DNA of 64,000 nt from Trichopria drosophilae (GCA_030407085.1 CM059584.1:6510001-6574000), one strand, 5' to 3'; numbered from the stretch's first letter, positions 1 through 11,619 are shown. Notes: generated by a model not told the origin, from the letters alone. Made by a program: numbers and translations.

Positions 1-560
1 ACATGTAATGTAAAGGGATATATAATACTAAGAGGTTTCACTATAATCTGGGAAATAGTTACGTTAAGAAGTTGATAAAAATACACATTTTACAATAAAT
101 GGTTGAAGGCATGACAATATCAGACGAAGAAATATTATAAATTACAATAGTATTGAGTACAAAATAAATAAATAAACAAAATATGAAATAGAAACGACTT
201 CACGAAGATTTATAAAAAATAACACGTATTTACAGATCGAATTACAATATCATACTGTTACGCATGGATCATTAATTAATACACACGTGACAATACCTAA
301 GATAACCTAACCTAACTAATTTACAAATTATAAACTAACGATCTTTCAAAGAGTCAAATTGGCAGAAGAAAATTTAAGTTACACCCATTGGTGATTAATT
401 GTTTTGTAATTTACGTAGCTACACATATAGTTCAGCTAACTAATCAATAGTGGGATTAGCTAAATTTTAACCAGATGATTGAATTGTAGGTAAGAACTAC
501 AAAAGACAGTTCCCGACATGTAACTCACCGTGTCATTAAATTTACTAAATATTTTTTAAC
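1..560. other. AT-rich stretch without gene; short TTAGG-type word
   Basis: I see no coding potential. Near 302-316 there is a short run of AACCT units (the complement of TTAGG), the telomeric repeat word of most insects. It is too short to be a telomeric tract and is probably an interstitial remnant or chance. Confidence 0.5.
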
Positions 561-1697
561 ACTCCATGAGTAGAACTCGATTTTGCGCCCTGCAGTGAAA
601 TATTTGGGCGCCAATTAAGGAGCTCCAATGCATAATTTACAGGTTAGTTATTTTTGTCTTTAATTTTCTGCCAATTTGACCCATAGGTAAATCGCTGAAT
701 TAATTTTTAAATTAACCTAAAGAAATTTGAAGCTTTGATAGTTATAAGCGTAAATAAATCGGCGGTACACCCCATTCAACAGTAATACTAGTAATCAACA
801 AATAATACAAGTTCTATTATGTCATATTATGTATGATATTGGAATCTTGTGATATTTTGACGCGTAATATAAAATATCATAATATTTAGACCTGATACCC
901 TATAAGTAAATACTTACAAATACCGTCAAAACAGTGAACTAAAATAGAAGTCGTACTACCTACAAGTAGATTGCTGTAATTCTTAAAAGGGAAATGTGTG
1001 CTGCCAACATCAAATGCAAATGATTTATTCTCTCAAATATGTCAGGCGATGAAGATTATTTTTATGAAATTTCAACGATTCCAGTGTGAAAATTGGATCA
1101 AGTAATAACAATTGCAATGAAAAGCAGTTTAAAATATTGTACAATTCATAAAAAAAAAAGTATAACAAATATTATGTCAATAACATCATAACCTTTTTCG
1201 TTGACTCTGAATTTCATTTAGTTAATTTGACTAAGTTAATAAATCATAAAAACGGTTATAATGAGGATAACAATACCATTTTTATATGTATTTTCATTAA
1301 TTGTGAAATATTTTAAATTTTCTCTGATGAGGACAACAAAGTTTTAGGAATCTTATACTACTCATTTAGTAATTTCCATGAGTTATTTAGAATTTCCAAA
1401 GCATGGAATTGCCAGTATTAAAAAAACGTATTATTTCTTATGTTAATTTAAATTATTTAATGATCTCCTAAAAAACCATTACGTAATATTCGAATGGTCA
1501 AACATAGTGAATGGGTGAATTCTCGTGTTTGAAGAAATAAAAATTCTTGCAGTATCAAAAGTCAAAGTGAAAAAGTGGACTTTTCTGTTTATGTCAAGAA
1601 GTTCATGCTACTTTTCTAATGCTTAAAATTATAAAATTAATATTTTCTAATACGAATATTTCACTGCAGGGCGCAAAAATTGAGTTCTACTCCCAGA
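561..1697. mobile_element. Candidate TIR element bounded by an inverted GGGCGCAAAA repeat
   Basis: The left edge (561-605) and right edge (1656-1697) are inverted copies of one roughly 45-bp sequence containing GAACTCGATTTTGCGCCC, then CTGCAGTGAAATATT. They point at each other across about 1.1 kb of AT-rich DNA with no reading frame. The same terminal sequence recurs at 22.7, 39.1 and 44.5 kb, so it is a dispersed repeat. The pair may bound one non-autonomous element, or may be two solo copies in opposite orientation. No target-site duplication is evident. Confidence 0.5.
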
Positions 1698-3600
1698 CTA
1701 TCAAAAAAACCATTTAGATTTTGAAAAATAGGGGACTTTCTACAACCTCGACTTTTTCTTGAATACAGAGATGAGATAAAAAAGCAAGAAAAATATTGTA
1801 ATATCATAACTTAATTCCTATATTTACGTTATCGATTTCTATCAAAGTTAACAAAACATATCTCAAGAGATAAAAGTAACGCAAATAAAAAATAATATAT
1901 AAAATCATTACTGTAAATTACGACAGAGGATACCTACAGTTTTATATTGAAAATGACTACGATTTTATGAGATTGTTTACATAATACACTCTCTATCAAA
2001 CAAAATATTTGTTATTGCAGGAAATATGAAAATTATTTATTACGTATTAGTTGTACAGGCATTGAAATTCGTCGTAACGTTTTGTAATTTAAAACGACAA
2101 ACATCGTTTCGTTCGTCTACTTATTTCGTAGCAACGTAATGTATTCGATATGTCTCGCATATAATATCATCGAATCGTCTGTCAGAATATTAAATAAATA
2201 ACAGAATAATGTCGTACACAACAGAAATAATTTTATCTCATTAATCATAAATCTGATATCCGCTTTCAAAAATAATAAACCTGCATTGTTTCGCAAAGTG
2301 TAACCAGCTTAACCCCATGACACGAAATGACGCAATTGTATTCACACGATCGAAGTCGACAGTTGACTCAATATTGCGCATATGGGTAGTCGACAATACG
2401 GACACCTTGTAATTTTTTAATGTCACTGATTTTAACAGAATAGAATCCTAGAAACAGCAGCTATTGCTTCATTTTTTCTAAAGTTGCTATTTTTTCTAAG
2501 GAGAAAATACGAAAACTGTCGATGTGTAAATTGAAATGCATTTTTTTTCAACGAAGAATACATTCGTATGAATTATATGCGTGTACTCTAAATATATCTT
2601 CATTAGTACGACCGTTCGATTTTTAAGCACGCAACTGTAACATGTCTCGCATATATAATATTTTCTTATTTACAGCAATTAACATAATTATCAGCATACT
2701 TAAATGAATTTTTTCTTGTTTCGTGTGTTTCAGGTGAGTTTCGAATCCGGATTCCGCTTCCCGGTCAATCGTGAGTGCGAAATAACATATGTAGATAAGT
2801 AATGCGCAGTGCGTAAATTTATTGCGATTTCTTGCGGGCATGTACTAGATTTCCATCGCTATACAATGTAGCAGCTGAATCATTGACCACTCGGGTTCAT
2901 TTTACAATGCACTAAATCACTGCTCGATATAAAATCGAAAATTTATCGTTTCAACTTTTAGCTCTTTATAAATTATTTATTTGTGTACACAAATTTCTCA
3001 AGGATTCTTTTCAATTCAATAGAATTCATTAAATTCGTTCAAGTCTTTTCATACATAAATGCGTTTTAGCGAAATGGCACGAGTCTTGAATATATCATAA
3101 AATATTCAGTTTTGCTTTCGTGTAGACAAACCTTATTGTATTTCTTGAATAAAATGGTAAGATATTGAGAAAGGTTGTGTTATCCCACCTATCGTGACCA
3201 CGAATATGAATTTAAACAAAAAATTTAACCGAATATACCAAAAAAACATGTCATGTTAATTTGCTTATCATTCATCGTTAAAAAACAATATAAATTTCTA
3301 GTTCAAAAATATTTTTTAAACGATATTTATACTCAGGAGAAATGTTAAAACAATACCTCTACTAGTATTTCATAAACTTTGAAGAAATACTTAACATTAG
3401 TACATTTCGTTACTAGTGCGGGAAATAGCGTTTCCCATATACTATTAGGAAAAATATTTTTCAAGTATTTTCAAATATTGAAGTAGATTGACTAATTGTG
3501 TAATTTTGCAAACAAATTTGAGCAATTCACGCTTCTAGGCCTGGAGTGACGTTAAGTTTATTTTTGACATACTTAAAATTTTGCTTCAAATACTAATAAC
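1698..3600. other. AT-rich stretch without recognisable gene
   Basis: There is no credible reading frame or repeat here apart from the splice-like site at 2733. A small CpG-richer island lies around 2740-2860. A 72-residue frame there has no recognisable feature. Confidence 0.5.
2706..2745 (+). promoter_or_regulatory. Candidate recursive splice (ratchet) site
   Basis: A T-rich pyrimidine tract (2709-2730) ends in TTTCAG (to 2733) and is followed at once by GTGAGT, a full-consensus 5' splice site. Joined acceptor and donor sites with no exon between them define the ratchet points used for stepwise removal of long introns, as established in Drosophila. The following 100 bp are CpG-richer than their surroundings. 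The match is strong, but an 8-base core can arise by chance in a window this long. Confidence 0.35.
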
Positions 3601-3602
3601 CC

Positions 3603-4612
3603 AGGTAGAAATGGGCAAAGTAAAACCCACCCTAGGTACTGACCCAGTACTGGTACCTGGTACTGATTAACGGAAATGTGCCAGTAATGTCATTAACATC
3701 GGCAAAGTACTGACCTAATACTGACGGCAAGTATTATTTTTAGTATTGACCGCTTACTAACCGCCGGAACAATTCAGTACTGACTCGGTACTGGTTACCG
3801 GTACTGTTACCAGTATGAAATGATTACTGACTGCCGTAACAAATCACTACTGACTCAATACTGTCAGCAAGTATTATTTTTAGTATTGACCGATTACTGA
3901 CCGCCGGAACAATTCAGTACTGACTTGGTACTGGTTGCCAGTACTGTTACCAGTATGAAATGATTACTGACCGCCGTAGCAAATCACTACTGACTCAATA
4001 CTGACCACCGTGGCAAATCACTACTGACTTGATACTGGGGCTCAGAATTGAGTTAGGCGGTCATCATTTCATACTGGCAACAGTACTGGTAATCAGTAAC
4101 GAGTTGTGAATTATTCTGGCGGTCAATAATTTGTCAATACTAAAAATAGTACTTGTCGCCAGTACTGTTTTCGGTATTAAAAGACTACTGACCATCGGAG
4201 CAAATCAGTAGTAACAGAATACTGACTGCCAGAACTGTTGTGAAGCGATTACCCGGATTGAAATTTCCGTATCTCACCGGAGTTAACGAGTGGAGAGTAC
4301 TGACCAAGTACTGATACTCAGTACTGATGTTTGGAGAGGAATCAGTACTACCTGCACCATTGTAAAGGTACTGAACCAGTACTAACGATCAGTACTGACA
4401 CACGGAGTCGAGACAGTACCGACTGACGTACTGCATGGGTACTTACCATATACTGGCAGTCAGTAGAGATCATGATCGGTACTCGAGTGACAACCGGACT
4501 AAATCAGTACCCACGAGACACTACCGCTCAGTACTGACATTCGGAGCTGAGCGAGTACTGATTTCGCTACTGTGTTGGCACCGTACTAAAAATCAGTTAT
4601 AGTGTCCGAATT
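3603..4612. repeat. CAGTACTG-palindrome repeat, copy 1 (main part)
   Basis: About 1 kb is built from short variants of AGTACTGAC, many containing the perfect octamer palindrome CAGTACTG (for example near 3776, 3915, 4079, 4160, 4317, 4391 and 4531). Two direct units about 140 bp apart (GTATTATTTTTAGTATTGACC at 3731 and 3871) are followed by an inverted copy at about 4058-4160. The left edge resembles the left edge of the copy at 31815. No long frame is present. I do not recognise this as a named family. It could be a non-autonomous transposon with internal repeats or a degenerate satellite. Confidence 0.75.
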
Positions 4613-4842
4613 GAAATTGATATTTATATAAATTCTACTAATATATTTTTATATATTATTAGATCTGACAAATTGTATAATATTAAAATCATATATTAAG
4701 ACTATATTAGTTAGTTAATGGTATAGAAGTGACAAAAGGATATACATAAATATTTTTCTAATAACAGATATTGTATATCATATAATGTTTATAAGATTTA
4801 TTCGGACTGCATCCTGGAATATATGCAAAGTTTTTTATTTTC
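4613..4842. other. AT-rich spacer within the CAGTACTG repeat
   Basis: Plain AT-rich sequence with none of the AGTACTG motifs that surround it on both sides. It may be an insertion that splits the repeat, or ordinary spacer. Confidence 0.4.
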
Positions 4843-5094
4843 ATGCGCTTATGGATGTCAATGGTCTCGAAAGTATTTCTAGTCAGTACTGGTCTATTTC
4901 GAACTGGCAATCAGTACCAATTCAGTATTGATTTCAGCACTGTTGGTCAGTTCTTGGTCCGGTACTGCTCTCCTCCAGCAGTGTTACATGCCGGTGTTAG
5001 TCCAGTACCGGCCCCTACTGACGTCAGTACTGAAACTCCGGCAGTCAGTACTGTGCTAGTACCATGCCGGTATTATTCCGGTAATAATTTCTAG
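4843..5094. repeat. CAGTACTG-palindrome repeat, copy 1 (distal part)
   Basis: The AGTACTG theme resumes with CAGTACTG near 4884, 5023 and 5045 and related words such as GGTACTG, CAGCACTG and CAGTACCGG. It is more GC-rich than the main part. An 83-residue plus-strand frame covering this stretch is a by-product of the repeat: its residues follow the repeated motif and show no domain. Confidence 0.65.
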
Positions 5095-5270
5095 GGAACT
5101 TCATTTTTCACTATGGATTGTTTTATTCGTCAAAAGAGTTTAATAATACTTGCTTATTGGAAGATTCTGTTTTAGTTGCATGAACACAGATAGTTTTGAA
5201 ATTTGAAGCAGCAATGTTTGATTTGACTATACTCTGAATATTATCAGCTTAAGTTTCAGTGTTGAACTTA

Positions 5271-5830
5271 TCAAGAAGTTATATTTGATACGACAGCATC
5301 CAAATAACTTTGTCTTCGTGCGTAAACGAGGAATTTGCTTCCCCACGCGTCTAAAATTCCATCGTTATCGTTATCGAAAATTCCATATCCTGTCAGTCTA
5401 ACACGTCTGCGAATGTTGCTTGGAATGTAACGTAAAAGAACTGGAACCAGGTACAACACCGCCGGTTCTGAAACGGTTCCGCTCGTTCCTTGCACTCTCT
5501 AGATCCTACTTCTGAACACTCGAAGCACGCCCCCGATGAACAATGCCATGACAAGCATTGTCTCTCCACTCCGCCCCCCAATTTCATACCACGATATATG
5601 CCTTTCAGTACTAACTTACGCGCATATATACCCTTCATGCATGTAGCGTCGTTGCATTTCTGACGACGAGGTGTCTGATCTGCAACAGGCGCAGTTGGTC
5701 GAACATGTGCGCTCAATTAACCCCCTTATTGTTTCCTACTACCGGTACTACAAATTATTTATTGATGCATCAGACCCTTCCAGCATATATAATGCGCGCC
5801 CTGTAATTTCGTATACCCACCATCTAATTT
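5271..5830. promoter_or_regulatory. CpG-richer block, candidate regulatory DNA
   Basis: The sequence is noticeably richer in G, C and CpG than its flanks. Overlapping short frames on the minus strand (74 and 107 residues) look like chance frames of this composition, with no domain or signal. A TATATAA word lies near 5785. Function is inferred only from composition and the absence of transposon scars. Confidence 0.3.
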
Positions 5831-6268
5831 CCTGATTGGCTGCATAGAATACTTCATTTGATATCGATGTTGATTACAGGTTAGACCAAAAGGGTAGATG
5901 ATATGTTTACATCGCACAGATATCATTTTTAATGTTCAGTAAGCTATTTAATTCATATACAAATATTTTTATGATGGTTTCTTATGATCGGTAGATAAGA
6001 ACGTTGTTTTTTGTAATGGCTGAATATCAAACATGCAAAATAGGACATTATGATACAAGTACGAAAAACAGTAATGAAAGCCATTTTTCATGGTGCCATG
6101 TCAATTGACAACGGTCCAAAATATCTGAACCAAACAAATACGATGAAAAATATCTGAAAACGAAATATTCGAAAAAAAAAAAATGTCTGGTAAATAATTA
6201 TCTCAAAATCGATTTATTGCATTTTATTTGGGTTAGGTTAGGTTACAAAAAAATAATGAACACCTGAT
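5831..6268. other. AT-rich stretch; short TTAGG word
   Basis: No gene is seen. GGGTTAGGTTAGGTTA at about 6230-6244 is an insect telomere-type word of under three units, most likely an interstitial remnant. Confidence 0.45.
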
Positions 6269-6578
6269 TTAACTCTTTCGTGCCCAAAATGAGAGAAGCA
6301 GGTTCGTCAACATCAGCTCAGTTTCTGCAGCAGAAAGAATTTTTTGTAATTTTTGGAAAATACATTTCCGACTATTTTGAAGTGCGCTCTATCGATTTCC
6401 GTCCAGAAAATAGCCAAAAAAGGACCATTTCTGCAAAACTTGCTCGACGGGAATCGATAACGCACACCTCAAAACAGTCGGAAACGTATTTTTCAAAAAT
6501 GTTTACAATTCTTTTTACTGTAGAAACTGAGCTGATGTTGACGTACCTGCTTCTCTCATTTTGGGCAAATAAGGGTTA
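6269..6578. mobile_element. piggyBac-type foldback MITE with TTAA target sites
   Basis: The element is flanked by TTAA on both sides (6269-6272 and 6575-6578). Its arms of about 135-140 bp are near-perfect inverted repeats (left 6273-6410, right about 6440-6574), starting CTCTTTCGTGCCCAAAATG on the left and CCCTTATTTGCCCAAAATG on the complement of the right. TTAA duplication is the signature of piggyBac transposition. A 99-residue open frame across it is an artefact of the hairpin arms. It is a non-autonomous copy with no transposase sequence. Its ends resemble those of the relic at 55651. Confidence 0.85.
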
Positions 6579-7209
6579 AACAAGACTACGGTTCAAATGT
6601 CCGATCAGGAATCTGATCATGGTTCTATCAGAAAAAAACAATTTATCAGACCGATTATGGTAGCCTGATGAGGGCCTTACGTCATCATAAATAAATTTCG
6701 GTTCGAAATCGTTTGTTATTGTCATAGCAAATTCACGGATCATGAAACTAAACAAGGATAATTTGATCGTTAAAAAGAAATTAATTCTTATTTACGATGC
6801 AATTGACAGTATTTGTAACCAGTCGTTGAAATTCCCACACGTCGTAACTCGAAATGATAAAATGTGGGAAGAATGCGCAACACCTCTGATATAATTTGTC
6901 CATCGATTAAGCTTACCCAATTTACATCTCCAAAGTTCACTTGGCAATGCTTTTTGGAAGCTAAGATTTTCATGAATATCAGCTAAAATTCATACACCTA
7001 AACCTCGTACGCGCCTGTGCTAAAAAGGTTATTTTCAAAGACCCACTTTCATATAATTCCGCGGAGAGAAAACTAGAGGAAGTAATTTATCGTGAGATCT
7101 TTCAAATCATTAATATAGTCTCTGCAAATTCAACCTGAAATATTTCGTTGATTTTTACGCGTTAAGCGTATGCTCAATTAATTACAAGCTTACATCGGGT
7201 TAATTCCCG
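6579..7209. other. No recognisable gene
   Basis: AT-rich with modest CpG content. Around 6600-6670 there are several TGATCAGG-like short words, seen also near 40150 and 57000. Nothing else can be supported. Confidence 0.45.
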
Positions 7210-7740
7210 TCTATGTTCGAAGCGGCATTAGGAACAATTTCGTCTTACGCAACGAGCGTGTAAACATCCGTTAAAAAGGCCGCAACTGGAGAAATTAATT
7301 TTATTTGCGTTAATATTCATCTCTACGCAATTTTCCATGATTAATAATGCATGATTCGAGATTCGTGCCCGATTAACACCGCTCCGATCGTTAGCAATTA
7401 ATTTAATCGAATGGCCCAGACAATGAGTCCGCAACTGCCGAATCATACTTTCAAAAAAGGAAAATAAAGGGTACCTTGTTCGCCGATAAAAGAAGCGAAA
7501 GTCACGCGGATCGGCAAGAGAAAATTTGGCAGCCCCTTGCCTTATTTACGGTCGATGCTGCCTCGATGCGATAATAACTGTAATTGTCAACCGGCGAATA
7601 TCGTACAATGGAGTGGCGAGGAACGAACTGGAAGCTGTGTGTTTGGTGCTGATTTATTGTTCGATACTGCATATCGAATGCTGCATGTACGACGATACGT
7701 TCCGGCATGCAGTTATACCACGATAAAGCGGTGGTGCGTC
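7210..7740. promoter_or_regulatory. CpG-richer block, candidate regulatory DNA
   Basis: A compact region with many CpGs and several homeodomain-type TTAATTA/TAATTAA words (about 7177, 7290 and 7398). Overlapping open frames on both strands (60-140 residues) conflict with one another and show no domain, so I treat them as chance frames. Homeodomain words are common in AT-rich DNA and are only suggestive. Confidence 0.3.
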
Positions 7741-8017
7741 ATTTTTTTTTTATTTTTTATTACTTTCCTTACGATTATAACCGGATATCGATTACTTCTT
7801 TCTCTCCGGTTTAAAATATGCCTTTTGTTGATTCAAACGACGTTGTTTCGTACATTCCATAAAAATATTTTTATTGAATGTCAAATCATTCAAAAGATTC
7901 ATAGAAAATTTGCAAATATACTAGAGTGTGTGATACACACTGTGCATAGAAACTTTTGAAAAGTTGCCTAATACCAATGCAGCAATATCAAAAAACATTG
8001 TATAACACTGACCGACA

Positions 8018-8373
8018 AATAGTATATTACAATCCTAGGCCAGTAAAACAGAAAGTGCTTCAGATCACATGAAATTGTTGGCCGAGGAGAAGCCGAGTCT
8101 AATAAACATGTGATCTGAGGCTTTCTTTTTTATTGGCCAAGGGCCGTATACTATTTTTCTGCCCTCCAGCCAGAAACCGCAACTTCCTGGACGCTGCGCG
8201 AAACGAAGTTGCGGCTTTTTGGCTACATCGAACAGAAAAATAGTATACGGCCCTTGGCCAATAAGAAAGAAAGCCTCACATGTTTATCAGACTCGGCTTC
8301 GCCTCGGCCAACAATTTCATGTGATCTGAAGCACTTTCTGTTTTACTGGCCTAGGATCGTAATATACTATTTT
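8018..8373. mobile_element. Foldback element with palindromic arms
   Basis: The left arm (8018-8186) and right arm (about 8205-8373) are near-perfect inverted repeats around a loop of about 18 bp. Each arm is itself an imperfect palindrome: its outer part (AATAGTATA, GGCCAGTAAAACAGAAAG, AGATCACATG) is mirrored in its inner part (CATGTGATCTGA, CTTTCTT, TTGGCC, TATACTATT). One sequence of about 50 bp thus occurs four times in alternating orientation. There is no coding sequence. This is a non-autonomous foldback element of unassigned superfamily. Confidence 0.8.
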
Positions 8374-8400
8374 TATCTTTCTCACTATTTTTACCTTTCT

Positions 8401-9115
8401 CAAGCAAAGTATCATTTCCGACGTATTTTTTGTGATGAAAACGATGGCGCTAGCAGAATTTGGCTATCATGTCACACTTTGGAGAAAAACGTAGTTGAAT
8501 TTATAAAAATCAATGTTTTTCGCCATAATTTGATTTATTTTGTAACAAAAGGGAATTTAATTTTGACAAGTAAAGTATCATTTCCGATGGATGTGATTCC
8601 TAAGGGTCCTACCAGAAATCTGCTATAACTTCATATTTTGGAGAAAAATGAGATTAAATGTGTCAAAAATAGCGTTTTTGGCGGTATTTCGGTTTTATTT
8701 GTAGCAGAACAAAATTTATTTTTGACAAACGAAGTATCATTTTTAACACATTTTTTTGCGCTGAAAACGATAGCACTCGCAGAATTTTCCTATCGCGTCA
8801 CACTTCGGGAAAAAGTCAGGTTAAATGTGTTTAAAAAATGAGGTTAAATTTAACCACGTTTTTCTCCGAAATGTGACGTCATAGCGAAACCTGCTAGGGC
8901 CACCGTTTTCAGCACGAAAAATACTTCAGAAATGATACTTCGCTTCTCAAAAATAAATTCCCCTTTTCTACAAAATAAACCGAAATATGGCCAAAAAACA
9001 CTGATTTTGACATATTTAATTACGATTTTCTCCAAAGTCTGAAGTGATACCAAAATTCTGCTATCGCCACCGTTTTCAACAGGAAAAAATACTTCAGAAA
9101 TTATACTTCTCTTGT
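8401..9115. repeat. About 166-bp repeat unit, three direct then two inverted copies
   Basis: A unit marked by AAAGTATCATTTCC, then GAAAACGATGGCGCTAGCAG, then TTTGGAGAAAAACG occurs directly at 8406, 8572 and 8731 (spacing 166 and 159 bp). It then occurs in reverse orientation with marker ends at about 8933 and 9099 (spacing 166 bp). The switch point is about 8845-8855. Three short open frames here (139, 67 and 115 residues) share residues only because they translate the same repeat, so they are not genes. The array abuts the foldback at 8018-8373 and may be part of the same mobile unit. Confidence 0.8.
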
Positions 9116-9129
9116 CAAAGGCAAAATCA

Positions 9130-9734
9130 GTGTCGGACAGTGTAATTTGAAGAAAATAGTGATATTGGAGGTAAAAGGAGATCTTGAATTGCAGCACATT
9201 TATTTAATTTTCATAACATCATCAAACAATTCCTTCGATGTATTTATGATGTATCTTTAATGCATATTTTAAAATATTAATATGATCAAAACATGTCCTA
9301 AAAGTGTCTCTGCAGCAACGTCAACACTGTCTTTTTGGTTGCTCGTCTTTTTTTTAAGATCTATGAGTAGTTGCTGACATTAATGTAGATCAATCGTTTG
9401 AGATGTTATTAATTAAAGCGTATTTTGTATATATATATACGATTGTAAGATGTTTTTATTGTAGGCTTTTACGGATGTTCTCCTAAAAAATCAAAAGTCA
9501 AAATCAACTACATCGTCCCATAAATGAAGATCCACGAAATTAGCCATCTTTAGTATTAAATTATTTTCAAAAGAGGTTCATGTAGGGATACAAACTTTAT
9601 TTCTACAAATATCGGCATTTTTTCACTTTAAACAACCCTGACATTTTTTTAAAGGACAAGCAAATTTTAATAAGCGCCCGTAAAAATGTAGACAAAAATA
9701 CAATACTAAATTTATCATGCGCAAACACCTTCGT
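9130..9734. other. No recognisable gene
   Basis: AT-rich with a short TA run at about 9428. There is no repeat or frame I can support. Confidence 0.45.
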
Positions 9735-10222
9735 CAATATGGCGCCCAGAATGGCCAAACACCTGACAAAAATAGTAGTTTCGTAAATTGAAATCCTTTT
9801 TTTTATATGAAACTGTAGTCCAAAAGATTCCTACTTTTAGATCGCAGGAACCTCAAAAAACTACCTATACTCATTTTTACAAAAATTGACAAAAGTTTAA
9901 AATTTTTGACGGCCATATTGTATTCGCTATTTTGAATTCTGAAAATTTAAAAAATGATTCGGGATCGAGGAAGTAGAAAATCATCATTTATCAATTGGGA
10001 TTGAATGTATGTTTACAAAAGTACTACAACTGAGTAACAAAAAATTAGTTGAAAATGCCGCTAATTTGAATTCTGACATGCGCATTAGAAAAAGGCAGTG
10101 CTTTTAGTACAACCAATTACTCCACCAGATCTAAAAGAAGAAATCGATTGAACTACAGTTTCACATAAAAAAAAAGGATTTCAATTTACGAAACATCTCT
10201 TGTCATTCTGGGCGCCATATTG
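9735..10222. mobile_element. Foldback element with CAATATGGCGCCCAGAATG ends
   Basis: Left 9735-9843 and right 10130-10222 form an inverted repeat. The outer end is CAATATGGCGCCCAGAATG, followed by TTCGTAAATTGAAATCC, a T run, and GAAACTGTAGT. The inner 280 bp are unique and non-coding. It resembles a non-autonomous TIR element; no target duplication is obvious. Confidence 0.75.
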
Positions 10223-11619
10223 GAAAAACGGCTAAAGATACTGGAAAAAGGACTTCAGATTCAGAAAGAGCAGACTTGAAGTCTATAAGATATGGATTTG
10301 TTATGTTAACCGAAAATAACCTTTTTCGTAAGAACAAATAAAAATCGAAGCCGTAGTTTCTGTTCTAAGGTTACTTCCGGTCGGACTCTGACGCTTCTGT
10401 AGCGACAATTTTTTTCCGTGGAAACCTCATTATTCCTGTAAGTGCAAAGAGTACGTCTGAAAACTCCACTTTTTTATTAACCTAACCTCTAACCATACAG
10501 GAATAAGGAAGAATAATTAAATATATACACATGTCTGAATAGTCGCAAGTAAAGATTTACTTCCCAAACGAAAATAAGTTTTTATTTTTATTGTTAATTT
10601 TAGTAAATCTGACTTACTTTAACCTGATATCTCCTTACATCAAGTAAATGTTTATTTACAACTATTCAAGTAAACATAAATGTTCCTAAATTAAGTTTCA
10701 TTTATCATTAATCATTCATTCATAATTATTACAATCGAAAATATTACAAAAAAATACATTGAATAGAGAAGTTTTTAATTTAATAGTATATAAAGACTGA
10801 CTGGATATAATTCAAATTTTCTCAAAAATAAAAGTTGGGCCAACTAGGACGTAACTTGATTCACCAATAATAATTCCACGTGTAATAAATTTCATTGGCT
10901 CATATGTTTTCCTCTGAGAAGGTCTCACGTGAAATAAAATTATAAAATGAGTTTTTATATTTTAGTGGATATATTAAATGAATACAATTTTCTAATTAGT
11001 GACATCACTGAAAGAAATTTAGTTACGATAGTAATGAGAACTTCTCTTGAAAGGACATATTTGATTGCAAAATGTTTACAGTAATAAAGAAAAATTATAT
11101 CGGCTTTTATTTAACGAACTTGTATTGGCAATCGTGAGTTGGATAATCATTTATTAATTAAAATTATATAATCACGGTTAATTAACGGTTATTTTTATAA
11201 CTTTATCTCTTACAGATAAACAATTATATTTTAACTTAACTTTATTAACATAAAACGTATTTTTATTTTTGTAATGACAACATTCTGCATTCAGGTTTTA
11301 ACTACAAACTAATGTCGTTTATATTTGTTATACGAAACCTTAGGCAGTTCTAGAACAGAACCCGTGAAAAAATATATCATCAAAAGAGATGGAAATATTG
11401 AGTTTACTGTTCTGGCTATCTATTCTAAAACGACCTGAAAGCCAACGAAATTTAATAATAGTCTACGAATGTAGTTCAATAATAATTTGAAGCAGATAAT
11501 GATCGATAATTTCGTGTTAATAAATAATAACTACATTGATCAATTATTAATATTGACGTTTCAAAGAAGGACGATGATTATTTTGATAAAAAATGCGCTA
11601 ATTTTTCTTAACCACTAAC
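10223..11619. other. AT-rich stretch without recognisable gene
   Basis: There is a small CpG cluster near 10370-10410 but otherwise AT-rich sequence without frames or repeats. The last few hundred bases could belong to the Penelope relic that follows but are too decayed to tell. Confidence 0.4.

Noticed and set aside
302..316. Telomeric TTAGG array
   Set aside because: Fewer than three units, as also at 6230; too short for a telomere or a clear interstitial tract.
1325..1350. CTGATGAGGACAAC as hammerhead core
   Set aside because: No GAAA box after a stem; the downstream sequence is AAAGTTTT.
6280..6579. 99-residue plus-strand frame
   Set aside because: It coincides with a TTAA-flanked hairpin MITE; the frame is the inverted repeat read through.
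6663..6712. CTGATGAGGGCC as hammerhead core
   Set aside because: No complementary stem II followed by GAAA at suitable distance.
8209..9197. Three frames (139, 67 and 115 residues) with similar peptides
   Set aside because: They translate direct and inverted copies of a 166-bp repeat, which explains the similarity.
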